Source: Kingdonia uniflora (Eukaryota > Streptophyta > Magnoliopsida > Ranunculales > Circaeasteraceae). From it: DNA of 64,000 nucleotides. Where the stretch lies: positions 124,001 through 188,000 of the forward strand of contig JACGCM010002156.1 of the NCBI GenBank assembly GCA_014058105.1. The letters are read 5' to 3'. Under the pieces are notes generated by a model that was given only the letters and a program-made list of their open reading frames with translations, was not told the origin of the DNA and made no database searches. The translations under genes were made by a program, and so were the position numbers. Below, in pieces: positions 1 to 13,079 of the stretch. Position 1 is the first letter of the stretch. Every line of letters begins with the position of its first letter.

Positions 1-1
1 T

Positions 2-409
<408 letters not shown>

Positions 410-1302
410 TCAGAAGTGCGTTCTTGTACCCATGGTTTATCCTAATATATATATAGTTCAACTACGTCTCATGCATATGCTTTTAAATTAACTACGAAGC
501 CTCTAAGGACTTAGAACATCTTTGTTCCTGCGCAAGAACTATTGTCGAATTCCAAAAGAAAAAAAATACAGACATGAAGGGCGCACGCCTATGCCAACTA
601 ATCGGTACAAAGGGCATAGCTTCTCCAACGACTCCAGTTTCTTCATTGAAACAGAGAGGAAAATAATCAGTGATAAGCCATATGCACCTGCCACTGTTAT
701 TATCCCTTTTAAAGGAGTAGACATCCCTTTAGGTTTATCCCATTCTTCGTCGCCTTCGTTGTCGCATGTAGAAAAAGTTGTCTAAAGAAAATTGGGAAAG
801 AAACTGCTAGTTATAATAGTCACCATAATCTTTGAAATTAACTCCAAGGTCATCGTCTTTCGATTGGCAACGTATTGCTTACACTCTTTTTGGTTTACAG
901 TCTATTGGAGATCATTACGTAAACTTCTTGCACTAAAGCAACAGATACAGACTCGAAGATGGCAAAAAGGATGAATACGCCAAGTTTATAGCCCGTGAAG
1001 GTTTTCATGTTGATCAATCTCGCTCTTATTCTTGTGTGGGTATATATAGACCATTAAGGAGTGTTTATGATGATTTAGTTTTCTAATTAATTAAGCCAAA
1101 ACCAAGAAGGTGACTTTTAGCTTCTCTCTTGTCATTTTGTTTGTAGTTCCTTATTTTCCACTTTACAAGAAGTTCCAAATCACAATGTTCTTCTGCCAAT
1201 TTTCTAATTAGCTGATCCTCACTCTCTAATCATAAAATGGAGGTTCTTCTGCCAACTTCAATATATATATTCGTATTTGCATGCTACTTAGAGGACGGTA
1301 AG
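410..1302. other. Unassigned stretch between GGPPS and the Tat LTR
   Basis: This holds the likely 3' UTR of the GGPPS gene, followed by AT-rich DNA. An 87-codon open frame at 522-785 has no recognisable domain, no splice context and no support beyond length. I see no RNA gene or repeat pair here. Confidence 0.5.
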
Positions 1303-1822
1303 TGTAAGGACCTAATTTCGTAATAGCTCGAAAGGCTCTTACACCAAATGTACATATGACAACAAATATAATAGAGATTATAAATTGACACGGGTTTTAG
1401 CACGGAAACCTCTTAATAGGTAAAAACCACGACCTCAGTTTGAGGATTTTAGTAATTGTATCTTTATTGCTTAAGACTGATATTTTGATTATAAGTTATG
1501 ATCTCTTGAGCTAGAAAAACATGGTTGATCTCCCTTTCTTCTTTGCGTTCTATTCTTTTTATAGACCTTACTCCCAGTTCGTTTACCTATATCAACACGT
1601 TCTCTTAAATTTGGGGAAGAGTGGAGGCTATCTCTATAACTGCTAGTTCGTGGGAGACAGGTGTCATTGGCTTGTTTTATTTCATTTGGAGTGCTCGAGC
1701 CACGTTCTTCTCCAGTTCGCAGTCCAGGTGTCATTGTTGACAACGTATGTCACGTGTATGTTGTGTGAATCTGGCATGGTATTAACTCGATGATATTCCA
1801 GCTCGAGGGATAAGTCCTTACA
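1303..1822 (-). repeat. 3' LTR of the Tat element (520 bp)
   Basis: The LTR is bounded by a perfect 9-bp inverted repeat, TGTAAGGAC at the left and GTCCTTACA at the right. It pairs with the LTR at 59892-60636: both start TGTAA..CCTA.TTTCGTA, share a block with AAACC, GGTTAAAAACCA(C/T)GACC and GAGGATTTTAG, and end AAGTCCTTACA. The adjoining purine-rich run on the minus strand (complement of about 1823-1845) fits a polypurine tract, which sets the orientation. Confidence 0.8.
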
Positions 1823-2092
1823 CTACAATCTCCATCTCTCAACTGAAGGCACGTGTGTCTTGAGTTGAGAAGGTTCAATTGAGCTTGGTATTGGAATATG
1901 AATAGGTTGTCTGATGTAGGCAATGATGGTGTTGTTGATGTGGAACTTTACCTTGGAAGTATAATAGACTGTTGGGAATTGGAACGTTGTCATGACTGTG
2001 ACTATGTTGAATTGGTTGTTGGGTTTTCCATAAATTATTCTTTTAATGATGACTGCGTTGGATATCCTTCCCTGCATTGAATGTTCTGTCTC

Positions 2093-2100
2093 TATAAATA
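2093..2100 (+). promoter_or_regulatory. TATA box of the short opposite-strand ORF (copy 1)
   Basis: TATAAATA lies 88 bp upstream of the ATG at 2181. The matching place in copy 2 (60852-60860) has TATAAAATA, 81 bp before its ATG. Conservation between two otherwise diverged copies supports a real promoter. Confidence 0.5.
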
Positions 2101-2180
2101 CTGTTATTGTTGTACTGCCGGTTATTCTTCTGGAAGTACTTATATCTTTTCATATCTTCTGTAGTCTCTCGGTAGGTATA

Positions 2181-2501
2181 ATGGTGAGTACCAGACACTA
2201 AGTGTATGAAACTAGGGTTCTTGCCAAAGTGCAGGAACTTTAGTTTCGTTACTTTGGGACCCAGTCCCTAGATCTTCCCACTCCCATTCCTGTTCATCCT
2301 ACCTATCACGGTATGACGTATGAAGAGGTAGTAGAGGCGGATAATGACTACTATCAAATGACACAATTCCATTATCTTGTGGTATCTAGGCAGCAATGCA
2401 GGGTGGGTATGCATCTTCTTGCTGAGGAGGCGGTTTCAGTGGAGGACGAGGCGGCTAGCGTCCGTGCCAGGAAGTCTCGTCGCTATCCTGCGAATGATTA
2501 G
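2181..2501 (+). pseudogene. Short opposite-strand ORF of the Tat element, decayed copy
   Basis: The ORF begins ATGGTGAGTACCAGACAC (MVSTRH) and is stopped at once by TAA. After a frame change, the segment from about 2275 to 2501 encodes a peptide containing LPTPIPVHPTYHGMTYEEV and ending SRRYPAND. It is clearly related to the 99-residue ORF at 60933-61232 (LPTPIHVPPTFHGITWKEV and the following acidic and aromatic residues). No known domain is recognised. It sits just inside the 3' LTR on the strand opposite to gag-pol. Confidence 0.6.
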
Positions 2502-2828
2502 ATTTTATAGGTGAAGGAGGTGGTAGAAGATCTATGATACAACCATCTTCGTTTTCTTACAGAGGTGGTGGTTTCAGAGGAGGAAGAAGATCTTTGTTAC
2601 AACCATCTTCGTTTTCTTGCAGAGGTGGTGGTTTCAGAGGTGGATGATACTTCTAGTGCTCGTACTTAGAAGTCTTGTTGATATCTGATAGTGATTGTAA
2701 TATGTAAAACTATTTGTAGAAAGTACATGTAACTTACTGTTTCTTGTAAAGTACTCTCGAGTGTGTATTGTCAAGATAATGAATTTTTTTTTTCAATCGA
2801 ACGTCTTAAACGCTGAATTAGTGTTTGA

Positions 2829-4000
2829 TTATATCGAACTGTAGAATATAGTATGGTTAGATTGAAAGAAATATGTGTCGATCTGTGTGTGATGTATAAT
2901 GTGAAAGATGCTTGTGTTTAAAGTTTGAAAAAGCTGTGTATCGAAGTGATGAAAATAGTAATTTTGTATGACAAAAATAAGCATGCACAACTCAAAGTGG
3001 TTGTTATAAAAGTACAGTTTGAAAATAAATGTGAAAAAATTAGACAAATAAGGGGGTATTTTTCAAGCCGAGGGGAGAGATAAGTATTTGTTTGTTAGTG
3101 TGGATAACTATGACAGCTGTGATATTTATCAGGGAATATTGAATTAACGTAAAAGATGGGATTGGATGATATCGTACTCTCTACTTATAAATAAGGTGGC
3201 AGATGAAAGTTTGGAAGTAGTAAACATGGTAAGGACTCGCTCTCAGAGAGTTCGTCATGCAAAAGAGGGACATTTGGCCATAAAAGTCGCAGAAGTGCGT
3301 GAGTAGATATTCAGGCTTCTCGAGTATGAGGACGATCTGCTAGTTTCTGTACTACAACTCGAAGGTTTGAGTGCAAGATAAAAGGATATCGAACTGGATT
3401 GACATTTTTGGTGTGATATTTTTCACGATATGATAACTGACTTTGAAGCTCGAAAGATTACTGTGTGAGAGATTGCTCTGGATGAGATAGCTGATGAAGA
3501 AGAGTTGATTGATGGTGGCGAATTGATTAGATGTGGAGTTGTAGGTCATTTGGGATGTTTTAGATATAATTACTTTTGAGAAATCGTTTGTATGGCAGTT
3601 CAAAATATTGTAATGGGATAAAATCAAAATATTGTTGGACTTTGCATATTTTTCTTCTTGTTATGTGGATTCGGTTTGGATTTTAATAATTTGAATTTGT
3701 TTGCTCTGTAAGTATCATCCAAATGATTTACAAGTACTGTGGATCTTCTTCAGCGAAAATCTGAAAATCGTGAGGATGAGATGAAAAATAGAGTATGAGT
3801 TCGAATTGTCTGTAGTAAGGAGATGTATGTGGAGAGGTGTGAGAAAAAATGAGTAAGAGAGAGAAAAATATATTTAATGATAGGCGTGGTTGTAATGATG
3901 AAAGAGTGTATCTTTTCAAAAGGTGTGATGAAACTGACAGGAGCAGTGGAAGGGACGCCTCAGTTAAAAAATTGAGAACGGCTGACACGAGACCCCATAA
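2829..4000 (-). pseudogene. Eroded sense-strand ORF between pol and 3' LTR (membrane-protein-like)
   Basis: Open minus-strand pieces at 3988-3728, 3627-3352 and 3047-2829 occupy the place taken in copy 2 by the intact 288-codon ORF (62406-61540). The first piece contains a hydrophobic run (LNIFFSLLLIF); the second has NLSSFKVSYHIVKN, weakly similar to NLSAAITAVTYHNVG in copy 2. The frame is broken by indels. Homology rests on weak similarity plus identical position. Confidence 0.4.
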
Positions 4001-4023
4001 CTGCCAACTGTTTCAAAAAAATC

Positions 4024-4031
4024 TATAAATA
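4024..4031 (+). promoter_or_regulatory. TATA box of the long opposite-strand gene (copy 1)
   Basis: TATAAATA is followed by a CT-rich leader and, about 500 bp on, by the ATG at 4535, which comes after a likely 5'-UTR intron (acceptor at 4527-4528). Copy 2 has TATAAAAG at the matching place (62370-62377). Confidence 0.5.
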
Positions 4032-4534
4032 ACCCCTCCCTCTCTTCTTCAAAAAGTTTACATAAAATAAAGAGACGAACATCTTGAGAGAGAAAAATCA
4101 TCGTTTGCAAAGGGGTGAGGAGATTGTGATCATTAAGGAGGAGAAAAATCATTTGTTTTCTGTTGCTGTGGTAAACGTGGAAACATGTGGTGTTTCAGAT
4201 TCATCATCAGTTGTTGAAGATGAGTGTTTTGGCACGAATTCTTACTTATGTGTGAACTGATTGATATCTATGTTTGTGGATGATTCTCTCTTGCAAAGTT
4301 TTGCTTATTTTGAATTTTAAAATTTTTACTATATGGGATTTTTTTTTTACTTATGTACTGTTTGAGGAAAAAGTGGTTTTTGAATTTTATTTGTTTGTTT
4401 GTTTTGTTTTAATGGAAAGTACTGTAGAGATATGAAAATAATATATTGTATATTTTTTTATTTATATGAAAAACAACAATCAAAAAGAAATATATAAATT
4501 GATTGAAAATACCTGGACCTTTATGCAGGTGTAG

Positions 4535-7500
4535 ATGCGAGCAAAAGAACTTAGAAATAAACGTCCTTCTTTTTCAAGTTTTTTGTTTGAGATGTAGTCT
4601 TCCACCTCGGGTTTCTCGAATGTTGATGAAAATGTAGGATGTGAGCCTGTCAACTCTGTGGGGTGCGAGCTTATTAATAATAGCTCGAATGATGTCGCTC
4701 TAGATGTTGAGGGGGAGAACAATTCAGAGGAGAGGGTAGGGGAGGAACATCTCGAGTTTCCAGACTTCTCTGGTAATCTTTATCGCTATCCTGTAGGGTC
4801 AGATGTGTTTAAGGAGTTTTGTAAGTGTAAAAGTATTATGGGTAATGTATGGGGGGATGTGATGGAATATGGTGGGAGATATTTTTTTGGGTGTACTGTT
4901 GGAAAGGGGGGTGATAACACGTTTTTCTTGCTGCCTGACTTGGAGCATGAGAAAACTCGTAAGAATATTCCGGAGTCTGTTTCCCTTAAGTATTTCAATG
5001 GGAACAAGGGAGGTGATTAGGATGAGGGGTTTTTGTGTTATCTTGCCGAGTTTGAATATAGGTTAGTGGTGCCTTTAAGAAACCTTGCTAAAGGCATTAT
5101 GAATGTGATCAAGGCGTACCCTGCGCAGCTGAATGGTAGCATATGGGAGGTGATAAACATTTGTGAGAAATTAAATAAGACGTGGGCCCATGAGGGGAAT
5201 GAGAGAAGATTAACTTCTTCAGATGTTTTGAAGTACTATACTATGAAATACTTCATTTCTACTGGGGGGGGTACTTCTCATCCAGCTCGACCCGACCCCA
5301 ATTTTTGACCTTAATTCTGCTGGTAGTGTATAGAATGACAATATGATTTGGGTAAAAGGCGAGTGTCTCCAACGAGCTGACGAAGACTCTATGTCTTTTA
5401 CATATAAAACTTGTAAGAAAAGTAAGTAAATCTTATTAACTTCGAACTGTATATGTTGTTAGTACTCTGTTTGTTTATGATAATATTTTGTGTTGTATAC
5501 AGACCCTTGTTCTAAAGTGAGGAAAGAAGAATCTTTTATCGATATAGTAGCCCGAGAGTGAGTCGAGCTGGAAGATGTGTTGGGCAAACTTGAAATAAGT
5601 AGGCACAAAAGGGTTAATTGTAAATCTGTTTAAGTTCAGAAGTCTCAGAAGAGAAAATGACTAGAGTTGGCCCATCTGCTGGGGTTGGAGTGGAATCATC
5701 AGCGGACATTGGCATGGTGCCAACTTTAACAAAAGTTGTACCCATGTTTCTGAAGCTGAGGCCTGCAGGTTTTGTATAGGGTAAAATAAGCCAAAGGTAA
5801 TCTAAGAGGAGACTCGCGAAGGCTTATAGTTTGGAGTTTGTGACTACAGAGAGTGGGGAGGTCGAGATGGCCTTAAAAAAGAGAAAAGTTGACAGTCCCC
5901 CACCTGCGGTAGTGAACAAGGAGAAGGAAGTGGTGGTAGAAACGGGCTCAGAGGTGGAGTTACTTTCTCTTGAAGAGAATTTCAAGGCTGTGGTTTTGGA
6001 GGACGCTGAGAAATTCGTATCCTTAATTCATGTAGAGTTTTGTAGGGTAAGTCGAAAAGTAATCGTACTTATTGTGAATCGTTTAATAAGTCGTATACTG
6101 TGTTAATTTGTTTTTTTGTATAGGTATCCCGTATGCTGAAAGGGATCAACCCTTGGGGAGGTCGGCACTAAAGTGGACCGTGGATTTGAAGAAAGAATTG
6201 GCGGAGGAACGAGCTAAACTCTTGGAATAGAAGGCGCATTCGAACTTGAAAGTTGAGAATTTGAGGGCTTCATTCTGGGTAGCTATGGACCAACTCGAGC
6301 AAGAGGCAAAAAAGAATGTAGTTGATACGACTGTTACTCGCGATAATCTCGGTCAGAGGCTTCATGAGGACGGATACTCTGAGGCCGATATTGTTGCTAT
6401 AATGGAAGGGCGATATTCGAACGTTGGGGAACCCAATCTAGAGGATGATCCTGAAGTTGGCAGCACTCCTCCTTAGGAGACTGTTAAATGTTTGAATACG
6501 GTCTCTATTAGTATTGAGTTAGAGAACCAAGGAGGAAAGGAGAAGGATAAGGTAGAGTAAGACTAAGTTTGATAATATCTGTTATTTTGGAAAGAGAATA
6601 CTCATTGTATTGACTATATCCGAAGTAAATTTATGGGTTGGTTTACGATGTATTGATACACAAAAATTGTTGTGTAGGAATTGAAAGACTTGCATAGCAC
6701 AATTGAGGGCTTAAAGAAAGAGCTCACTAGGAAGAAAAAATATTTATACGCAGTAGCGCTTCTGACTGTACGTACGGAGGTTCAGGTTATAAAATATAGG
6801 GAACTTAGCGAAAAATATTGGAGTAATTCATGTGGAGCTCGTTTAGGATGGGCCAAAGAGAAAATAGAGAAAGATGAGGTAGTTAGAAAAGATAGGAGTA
6901 GGTACTTAAAATTTTGACATTTCCTGCCTGGTGGTATTAGAGAAAATATACTCGAAGCAATCAAAGACTTATTGCAATTGACCCTCTTTCTAGAAGCTAA
7001 GATAGATAGTATGAAAGGGTTAAAATAGGCATACCTTAAAATATTAGAAGATCATGGTATTCATCATGATCCTAAGATTATAGAGCGTAAGGCCACTAGA
7101 ACGAGAAATCTACATAGCTTGAAGGCTAAGGAAGTATCAGATCATTGCGGTATATCTATGATATATATAACTGATTGTAAGAGATGTGAGTGTTGTATGC
7201 AATCTGTTGTATGTATGAATTGTGTATAGGATAAATATATATTGGACAATTTTTAATGTGTTAAACATGAAATCGAACTGTTGTGCAGGCCGAGCTAGAA
7301 GTTGTACGATCATGTGAGGAAGATGTCATCAAATGCAATCACGAGTTTAAGCTCGAATTAGATAGGACTTACAAAAAACTTAAGAGACTGCATATCAGTA
7401 TGTAAAATTAGAGCTTAAGTTGACTAAATCAAAAACGACGGTTAGCGAGCTAAATAAGCAGATCGAGAATAAGGAAGCTGAATTGGGTAGCGGTCAGGGT

Positions 7501-8705
7501 GAGTTAGTAAGTGCTCAAAGTGAGGTAGAGAATTTGAAGAGCACGGTAAAATGATTGAAATGAGATGTATTGACAGCTCGTGGAAGTTGGGCAGAAGTGG
7601 TAGAGAAGCTAAAAGGGAAGAGCAAAGATAAGGATCGTGCTCAATATCGTATCAGAGGGTTAGAGGCGAGAGTAATGGAATTAAAAGAGAATATTAATAA
7701 TGTTAGAGAGCAATTGAGAAAGACGGAGTTTGAATTAGTTAGCGTACAAACCGAGTTGGCGAGTACTGAAAATGAGGTGGAGAAGTTGAGTGATACTACA
7801 AAGAGAAAGGAGGATAGTGCTGAGAGTACGTAGAGTTATTATGATAAGCTCGTTAAACGAGTAGAGAAATCGAAGGATGAAATATCAAGTGCTCGTGGCA
7901 ATAAGACGGAGGTGATGGAGAGATTGAAAAAGAAACATATGGAGGTGGACGATTTTAGGGAACAACTGGGGAAGAAAAATCTTGAAGTGAAATCGCATAT
8001 GGAACAGATAGCGACGCTAGAGGCCGTTCTAAAATATATTCGAGCTGTAATAAGGAATTCCAATGAGAAAATAAGAAATATGGAGGCTGAACTGGCAAAT
8101 GTACGGACTAGGGAGGTGGACTTGATTATGAAGCTAGACTAAAAAATTGGAGGTAAATCTCTCAACATCTGAGCAGATACTTGATGGAGAGGTCGTTCAG
8201 AGAATGCATAATCAGGAGATAATGGAGGAATCAATAGTTATACGGGGTCAGATGGATGAGTTTATGAAGGTGATGGAGGAGCGTAATGCTGACTTATCTT
8301 CCAAAAATATGAAAGAAAGAGATTGTTGCAATAACTTAGAAAAACTGATAAAGGATGCCCAAACAAGGTTTGCTGAGCTCATTGTACGTAACAGAGACAA
8401 ACTTACAGCCAGTGTGGTGCATGAGAAGGAGATGGCAGCAATGCTCGCATACTTTGTAAATTAGATTACGAGAGTTGAAGAAGAAAGAGATACCTTGCAT
8501 GATAAGTTGATTGTAAAGGGGACTAAAGTTTGAAATGGGCTTAGTACGTTCTAAATATTTGGAGTACTTTATATTTAAGCTTGGAGCTCTTACCCAAGGA
8601 CTGGTGGATCAAGGTAGAGACATTGTTGCTACTAGAGTACCAGCATTCAGAACTTCTGAAGTTGGTGGAAGCTCGTCTGACGTTTCAAGAAATCGATATG
8701 TGTAA
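4535..8705 (+). pseudogene. Long intron-containing opposite-strand gene of the Tat element (transposon-domain plus coiled-coil protein), decayed
   Basis: The ATG at 4535 (MRAKE) matches the start at 62740 (MRSKN). The N-terminal part holds an aromatic-rich domain with EYRLVVPLRNLAKG and YPAQLNGSIWEVINICEKLN, resembling the plant family Pfam calls putative gypsy type transposon (PF04195). After it come acidic linkers and, from about 7290 to 8460, a long Lys/Glu-rich coiled coil. The C-terminus near 8640-8705 is Ser-rich. Four GT-AG introns can be seen: 5422-5502, 6047-6123, about 6551-6677 and about 7131-7288. The first has the same place and length (81 versus 80 bp) as 63563-63642 in copy 2. 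Stops at 5018-5020, 5306-5308 and elsewhere kill the frame. Function unknown; family match is from memory. Confidence 0.6.
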
Positions 8706-8949
8706 AAGAATTCGTGAACTATTTTTGTTTATGTTATAATAGATATTTGGATAGAGTAAAGTTAGTTTTACCATTTACTTTATCTTCTAAGAATTAGTAG
8801 ATAAATATATATGTATGATAATAGAGAGTAATGTGGGAAAAAACTTAAAAGTTTTCATTGAGTAGAGAAGAATGTACATACTGTTGGAGATATTAATCTC
8901 TCTTATATAATTAAAAAACAATAGTAAATATATCATGTGCTTGGAGAAA

Positions 8950-11900
8950 CTAAGGATTTAGCGATAACATCGCTTCAACCTTCTAGTGTTCGATCCAAGG
9001 GCTTGGTATCCTGATTCCATCTTTTATCATGAGGTAGTAGGATCAAAGGCCAGTTCGCCCCACCACCAGAAATGGACCTTCCCAATTCTCTGTGAGCTTC
9101 CCCGTATTTAACTCTTTTATGTTCTTGGGGATTTCTCAGAGGACTAGGTCGTCGATTTCAAATTCGAGACTCCGAACTCTTTTGTTGTATGAACTGGCTA
9201 GCTTATGATGATATTGACCAAACTTGACAACAACTTGAGCTTGTGTTTCGTCGATCCAGTTTATATTTCGAACTAACTTGAACTCATTTTCTTCATTAGT
9301 GAGCTCTTGATCTTTGACAGGATGATGATATTCTATTGGGATTACGGCTTATGTTCCATAAGCAAGAAGGAAAGAGGAACATCCTATTGATTGTCTCGGT
9401 GTTGTGCGGTAGGCCCACAAGATGTGTGGCAGTTCCCATATCTAATTTCCCATCTTTTCTGGTTTGAGTCTCTTATTGATCCCATCCACTATTGTTTTGT
9501 TTGTGATTTCATCATGCCTATTTCCTTGAGGGTAGTATGAATTGAATGGTGAATGAATGATGTTGTGTTTGTTTAGGAATGCCATCACTTTCTTTTCAAT
9601 GAATTGTGGCCCGTTATTGATCCGAATTTGGTGAGAGCAGCCAAATCTTGTGATGATATGCTCCTAGATAAATGAGATGACTTATTCTCGAGTTTGACAA
9701 AGGGGAACTATTTCTAACCACTTCGTAAAATAATCTATTGCCGCGAGTTAAAACTTTCGGTTTCCCAGTATATTTGGGAATCTCTCACTAGATCGAGTGC
9801 CCACCTCTTGAAAGACCAGAATACTTTACTGGCATGAAGCTCGAGTGCAGGTGCTCGTATCTTGTTACCATGTCAGCATGCGTCGCATTTCCGTGAGTAT
9901 TCTTCGGCCTGTTTTTGCATTCCTGACTAGAATACTCCTTGTGTAATTGTTATATTTACAAGAGATCGACCTGCGGCATGGGAGCCACAAGTCCCATCAT
10001 GCAAATTTTTTAATATTTTATCAGCTTCTTTTTTTGAGAGGCACTTGAGGTATGGTCCAGTGACCGATCTTCTATATAAACTGTCTTTCTAAGCTGTGTA
10101 ACGCTTTGAGTTTTTAATTAACTGTCGACGTTCTTTTGGATCATCTAGAAGTGGCCCATCACACTCGTTCGCTGAGCCGATATATGAGAGGAAAGGCTTC
10201 CTCCAATCGTCGTCCTCCTCTTCATCACCCCCAGTGTTGATGGCGCATATCGTTGGAAGATCAATGTTGGGGGTTGATATCACTTCAATTTGGAGGTACC
10301 TTGCTTCGTTACCTAAGACCCCGACTAGGTAAGCAAGGAATTGGCGTACCGGTTCTCTCTACGAGGTAAATAATCGAGAGTAACTTTTTTGAATCTGCTC
10401 ATCCTATCATCAACTAGGGTTGCATAGTTTATTATTTTGCCATTTTTCTTGTATCGCTCAGAGTAGTGATGGACTATGAGTAATGAGTCTGTATAGACTG
10501 ATAGTTCATGAACTCCAATCTCCAATACCATGTCTAAATCATGAATTAATGCTTCGTACTCTATGACGTTGTTCGATAATTTAAAGTTTATGGACTTCTC
10601 AATTTTGTTGTTTGAGGGTGTAATAAGTACGATTTCAATTCCTGTCCCTGCAGGCCCTGCTGATCCATCTATAAGAAGTGTCTAACCCTTCTGTGCGATC
10701 CACTCAGCTCGCTCTTCGAAAGGCTTCAAAGGTGGATCATCTTCAACTTCTTATGTTAGATCTGGATCGTGCTCTTCCTAATCTGGATTTTCTACTAAGA
10801 AGTCTGCTAAAAAAATTAGTAACTACTTGACCTTTCTCTTAAGTTTTATGTTCAAAATTGATATCGTACGTGTTCTCCCAAGCTTAGGGACCATTATTGC
10901 ACACTGCGCAATTTCTCCTTTTTAGAAAGAACTTCTCGAAGTGGGTGGTTTGTCATGACTTTGATTAAATGATCCTGAAAGTAGTGTTTGAGTTTCTGTG
11001 AAGTGTAAACGGGGGTTAGGAGAAGTAGCTCGATTTTGGAATACCTCATTTCTGCTGGTGTGAGGGTCTTACTTTTAAAATACACCGACTTCTCAATCTT
11101 TCCTTTCAGCTGAATGAGAACTGAGCTGAGAGAGTTATCTGTAACTGCGAGGTAGATGATCAATTCTTTATTGTCTATCAGGGTGCTCATTATGGGAGAT
11201 TTCCCAAGATAGATTTTGAGTTCTTGAAAAGTTGCCTCACATTCTTTTGTCCAATCGATCTCTTAATTTTGTCGTCATTTGCCTCTTCTGGTAGATTTAT
11301 GAAGTAGCATAAACAACCATCTACATCGATCTGAAGACTTAGAGACAAATCTGTTGATAGCTGCAATCTTATCAGTGAGTTCTGTACATCTTTCTTTGTT
11401 TGCGGTGATGACATGGAGATCTGAGCTTGAATCTGATCTAGATTAGCTTCAATTCCTTTCTTGTTGATGAGATATCCCAGGAACTTGCCAGAGTGCACTC
11501 CAAATTGATATTTATCTAGATTGAGTTTTATTTTGTATGATCGCAGTATGTTGAAGACCGTCTCGAGATGTACAATATGATCCTCCTTCTTTAAGCTTTT
11601 ACAGAGCATATCGTCAATATATACTTCAGCGGTCTTTTTCAAGTGTTCCTTGAACATACTTGTCACTAGCCTTTGATAGGTTGCTCTAGCATTTTTGAGG
11701 CCGAATGATATGACTTTGTAACAATAAAGGCCCCTTTCAGTGATGAAGGTGATTTTTTCTTGATCTTCGTCTAAGAGAGGTATTTAGTTGTATTCTGAAA
11801 CTGCGTCCATCATAGATAGTAGTTCGTAACCTGCTGTAGAATCAAGAATTTGATGAATAATGGTAAGAAGGAAATTGTCTTTTGGTATGTATTTGTTTAG

Positions 11901-12110
11901 ATATGTGAAATCTACACAAATTCAGGCTTTCACATTCTTCTTTAGAACTGCTACAATGTTTGAGATCCAATCCGGGTATTTAGCTTTTTGAATAAATCCG
12001 ACCTCGATTAATTTATTGATTTCTTTGTTGACCTCATCTCTGAGACGAGGGGAGAACCTCCTTTATTTTTGTTTGATTGCCGTAGTTTTATCTTTGATGC
12101 TCAATTTGTG
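8950..12110 (-). pseudogene. pol of the Tat element: RT, RNase H, integrase (broken)
   Basis: On the minus strand, about 12060-11190 encodes the reverse transcriptase. It has the DEVNKEINKLIEVGFI and KYPDWISNIV entry region, the catalytic YIDDM near 11610 and a GKFLGYL thumb motif. Then comes RNase H, 11190-10894, with AEMRYSKIE and QDHLIKVMTNHPLREVL. A second RNase H-like unit follows at 10531-10325, with VYTDSLLIV and LPRRENRYAN. The integrase spans about 9940-8960, with an RKCDAC zinc finger remnant and a GxLTENWEGPF C-terminal motif. At least eight in-frame stops or shifts separate these blocks, so no polyprotein can be made. The two RNase H units in series are a mark of the Tat lineage. 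Confidence 0.8.
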
Positions 12111-13079
12111 ACACACCTTGGCTGGGTCAACTCCTGGCATTTCTTGGAAAGTCCAAGCGAAGACGTCTCTGCTCATCTGTAAAAAATATATGAGAGCTTC
12201 TTTTTTATGTTGGACAAGCTTGGTACCAATATAAGTACCCCTGCTATGTCCATTGATCTCAATGTACTCTGTAGGTTCTACTGTGAAAGGTTGATCCTTA
12301 GAGTGATCAGCTTTTTGTAATTGTTATACAACAAATCTTTCAGGTATGTCAAGTATGGCAGATACTGTGTTTTTGCATTCTCAAGAAAGTTTTTGACTTC
12401 CTTTGATCTCATAGATGTCATCATTGTATTTAAAATGTAGTGCTTGATGGTATGTAGATGGGATTGCTTCTTTGTTGTATAACCAGTAGCGGCCCATTAT
12501 CCCTAGGTATCAGGATTTTGCATTGGTGATGTAAAAAATAACGTCGATAGTGGTAGGTCCAACAGTGATTGGTATGATGATCTTTCCTACTCGTTATTCT
12601 TTAGATTCGTTTAAACCACTGATATTGATGTTGTTTGGTACAACTTTGTCTGTTAGTCTCATTTGCTCGATTGTGCTCTAATTTTTTTTCCAATACCACA
12701 CTGCCTATATCCATCATCATGGTATACATGACAAAATTCTTCATCTTAAGCATAATAACTAGTGAGTCATGATGTGAGAACTTGACAAGACCTATGTCGC
12801 AATCTTCAAATAAAATTTACAGCACTCCGTTAACTTCCTCTTCTTGGATCGTGTTAAATTGTTAATCTGATGGATCTCGATCATGTGACTATGGTTGATG
12901 TGGTACAAGATTTTTTCCTCAGATTGATCTTCGACCTGAAATACTTCGACTTATTTCTTATAGCTTTCATTCTTATATCCTTCTAGATCGATAATGTACT
13001 CGTGCATTCTCCCGTCTTTAAAAATGTATTCCATCAATCTCTGTAAAGTGTAACAGTTGTCAGTTTCATGATGTGTTAC

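Noticed and set aside
522..785. 87-codon frame after GGPPS
   Set aside because: No recognisable domain, overlapped by a frame on the other strand, and no splice or promoter context; left as unassigned.
3186..3310. A further TATAAATA with ATG and MVRTRSQ start inside the first Tat copy
   Set aside because: The start resembles the short opposite-strand ORF, but the frame ends after 26 codons, no conserved core follows, and copy 2 has nothing alike there; likely chance or a partial duplication.
7839..8063. Minus-strand frame rich in Ser/Phe/Leu
   Set aside because: It is the complement of the Lys/Glu coiled-coil codons of the plus-strand gene; a shadow.
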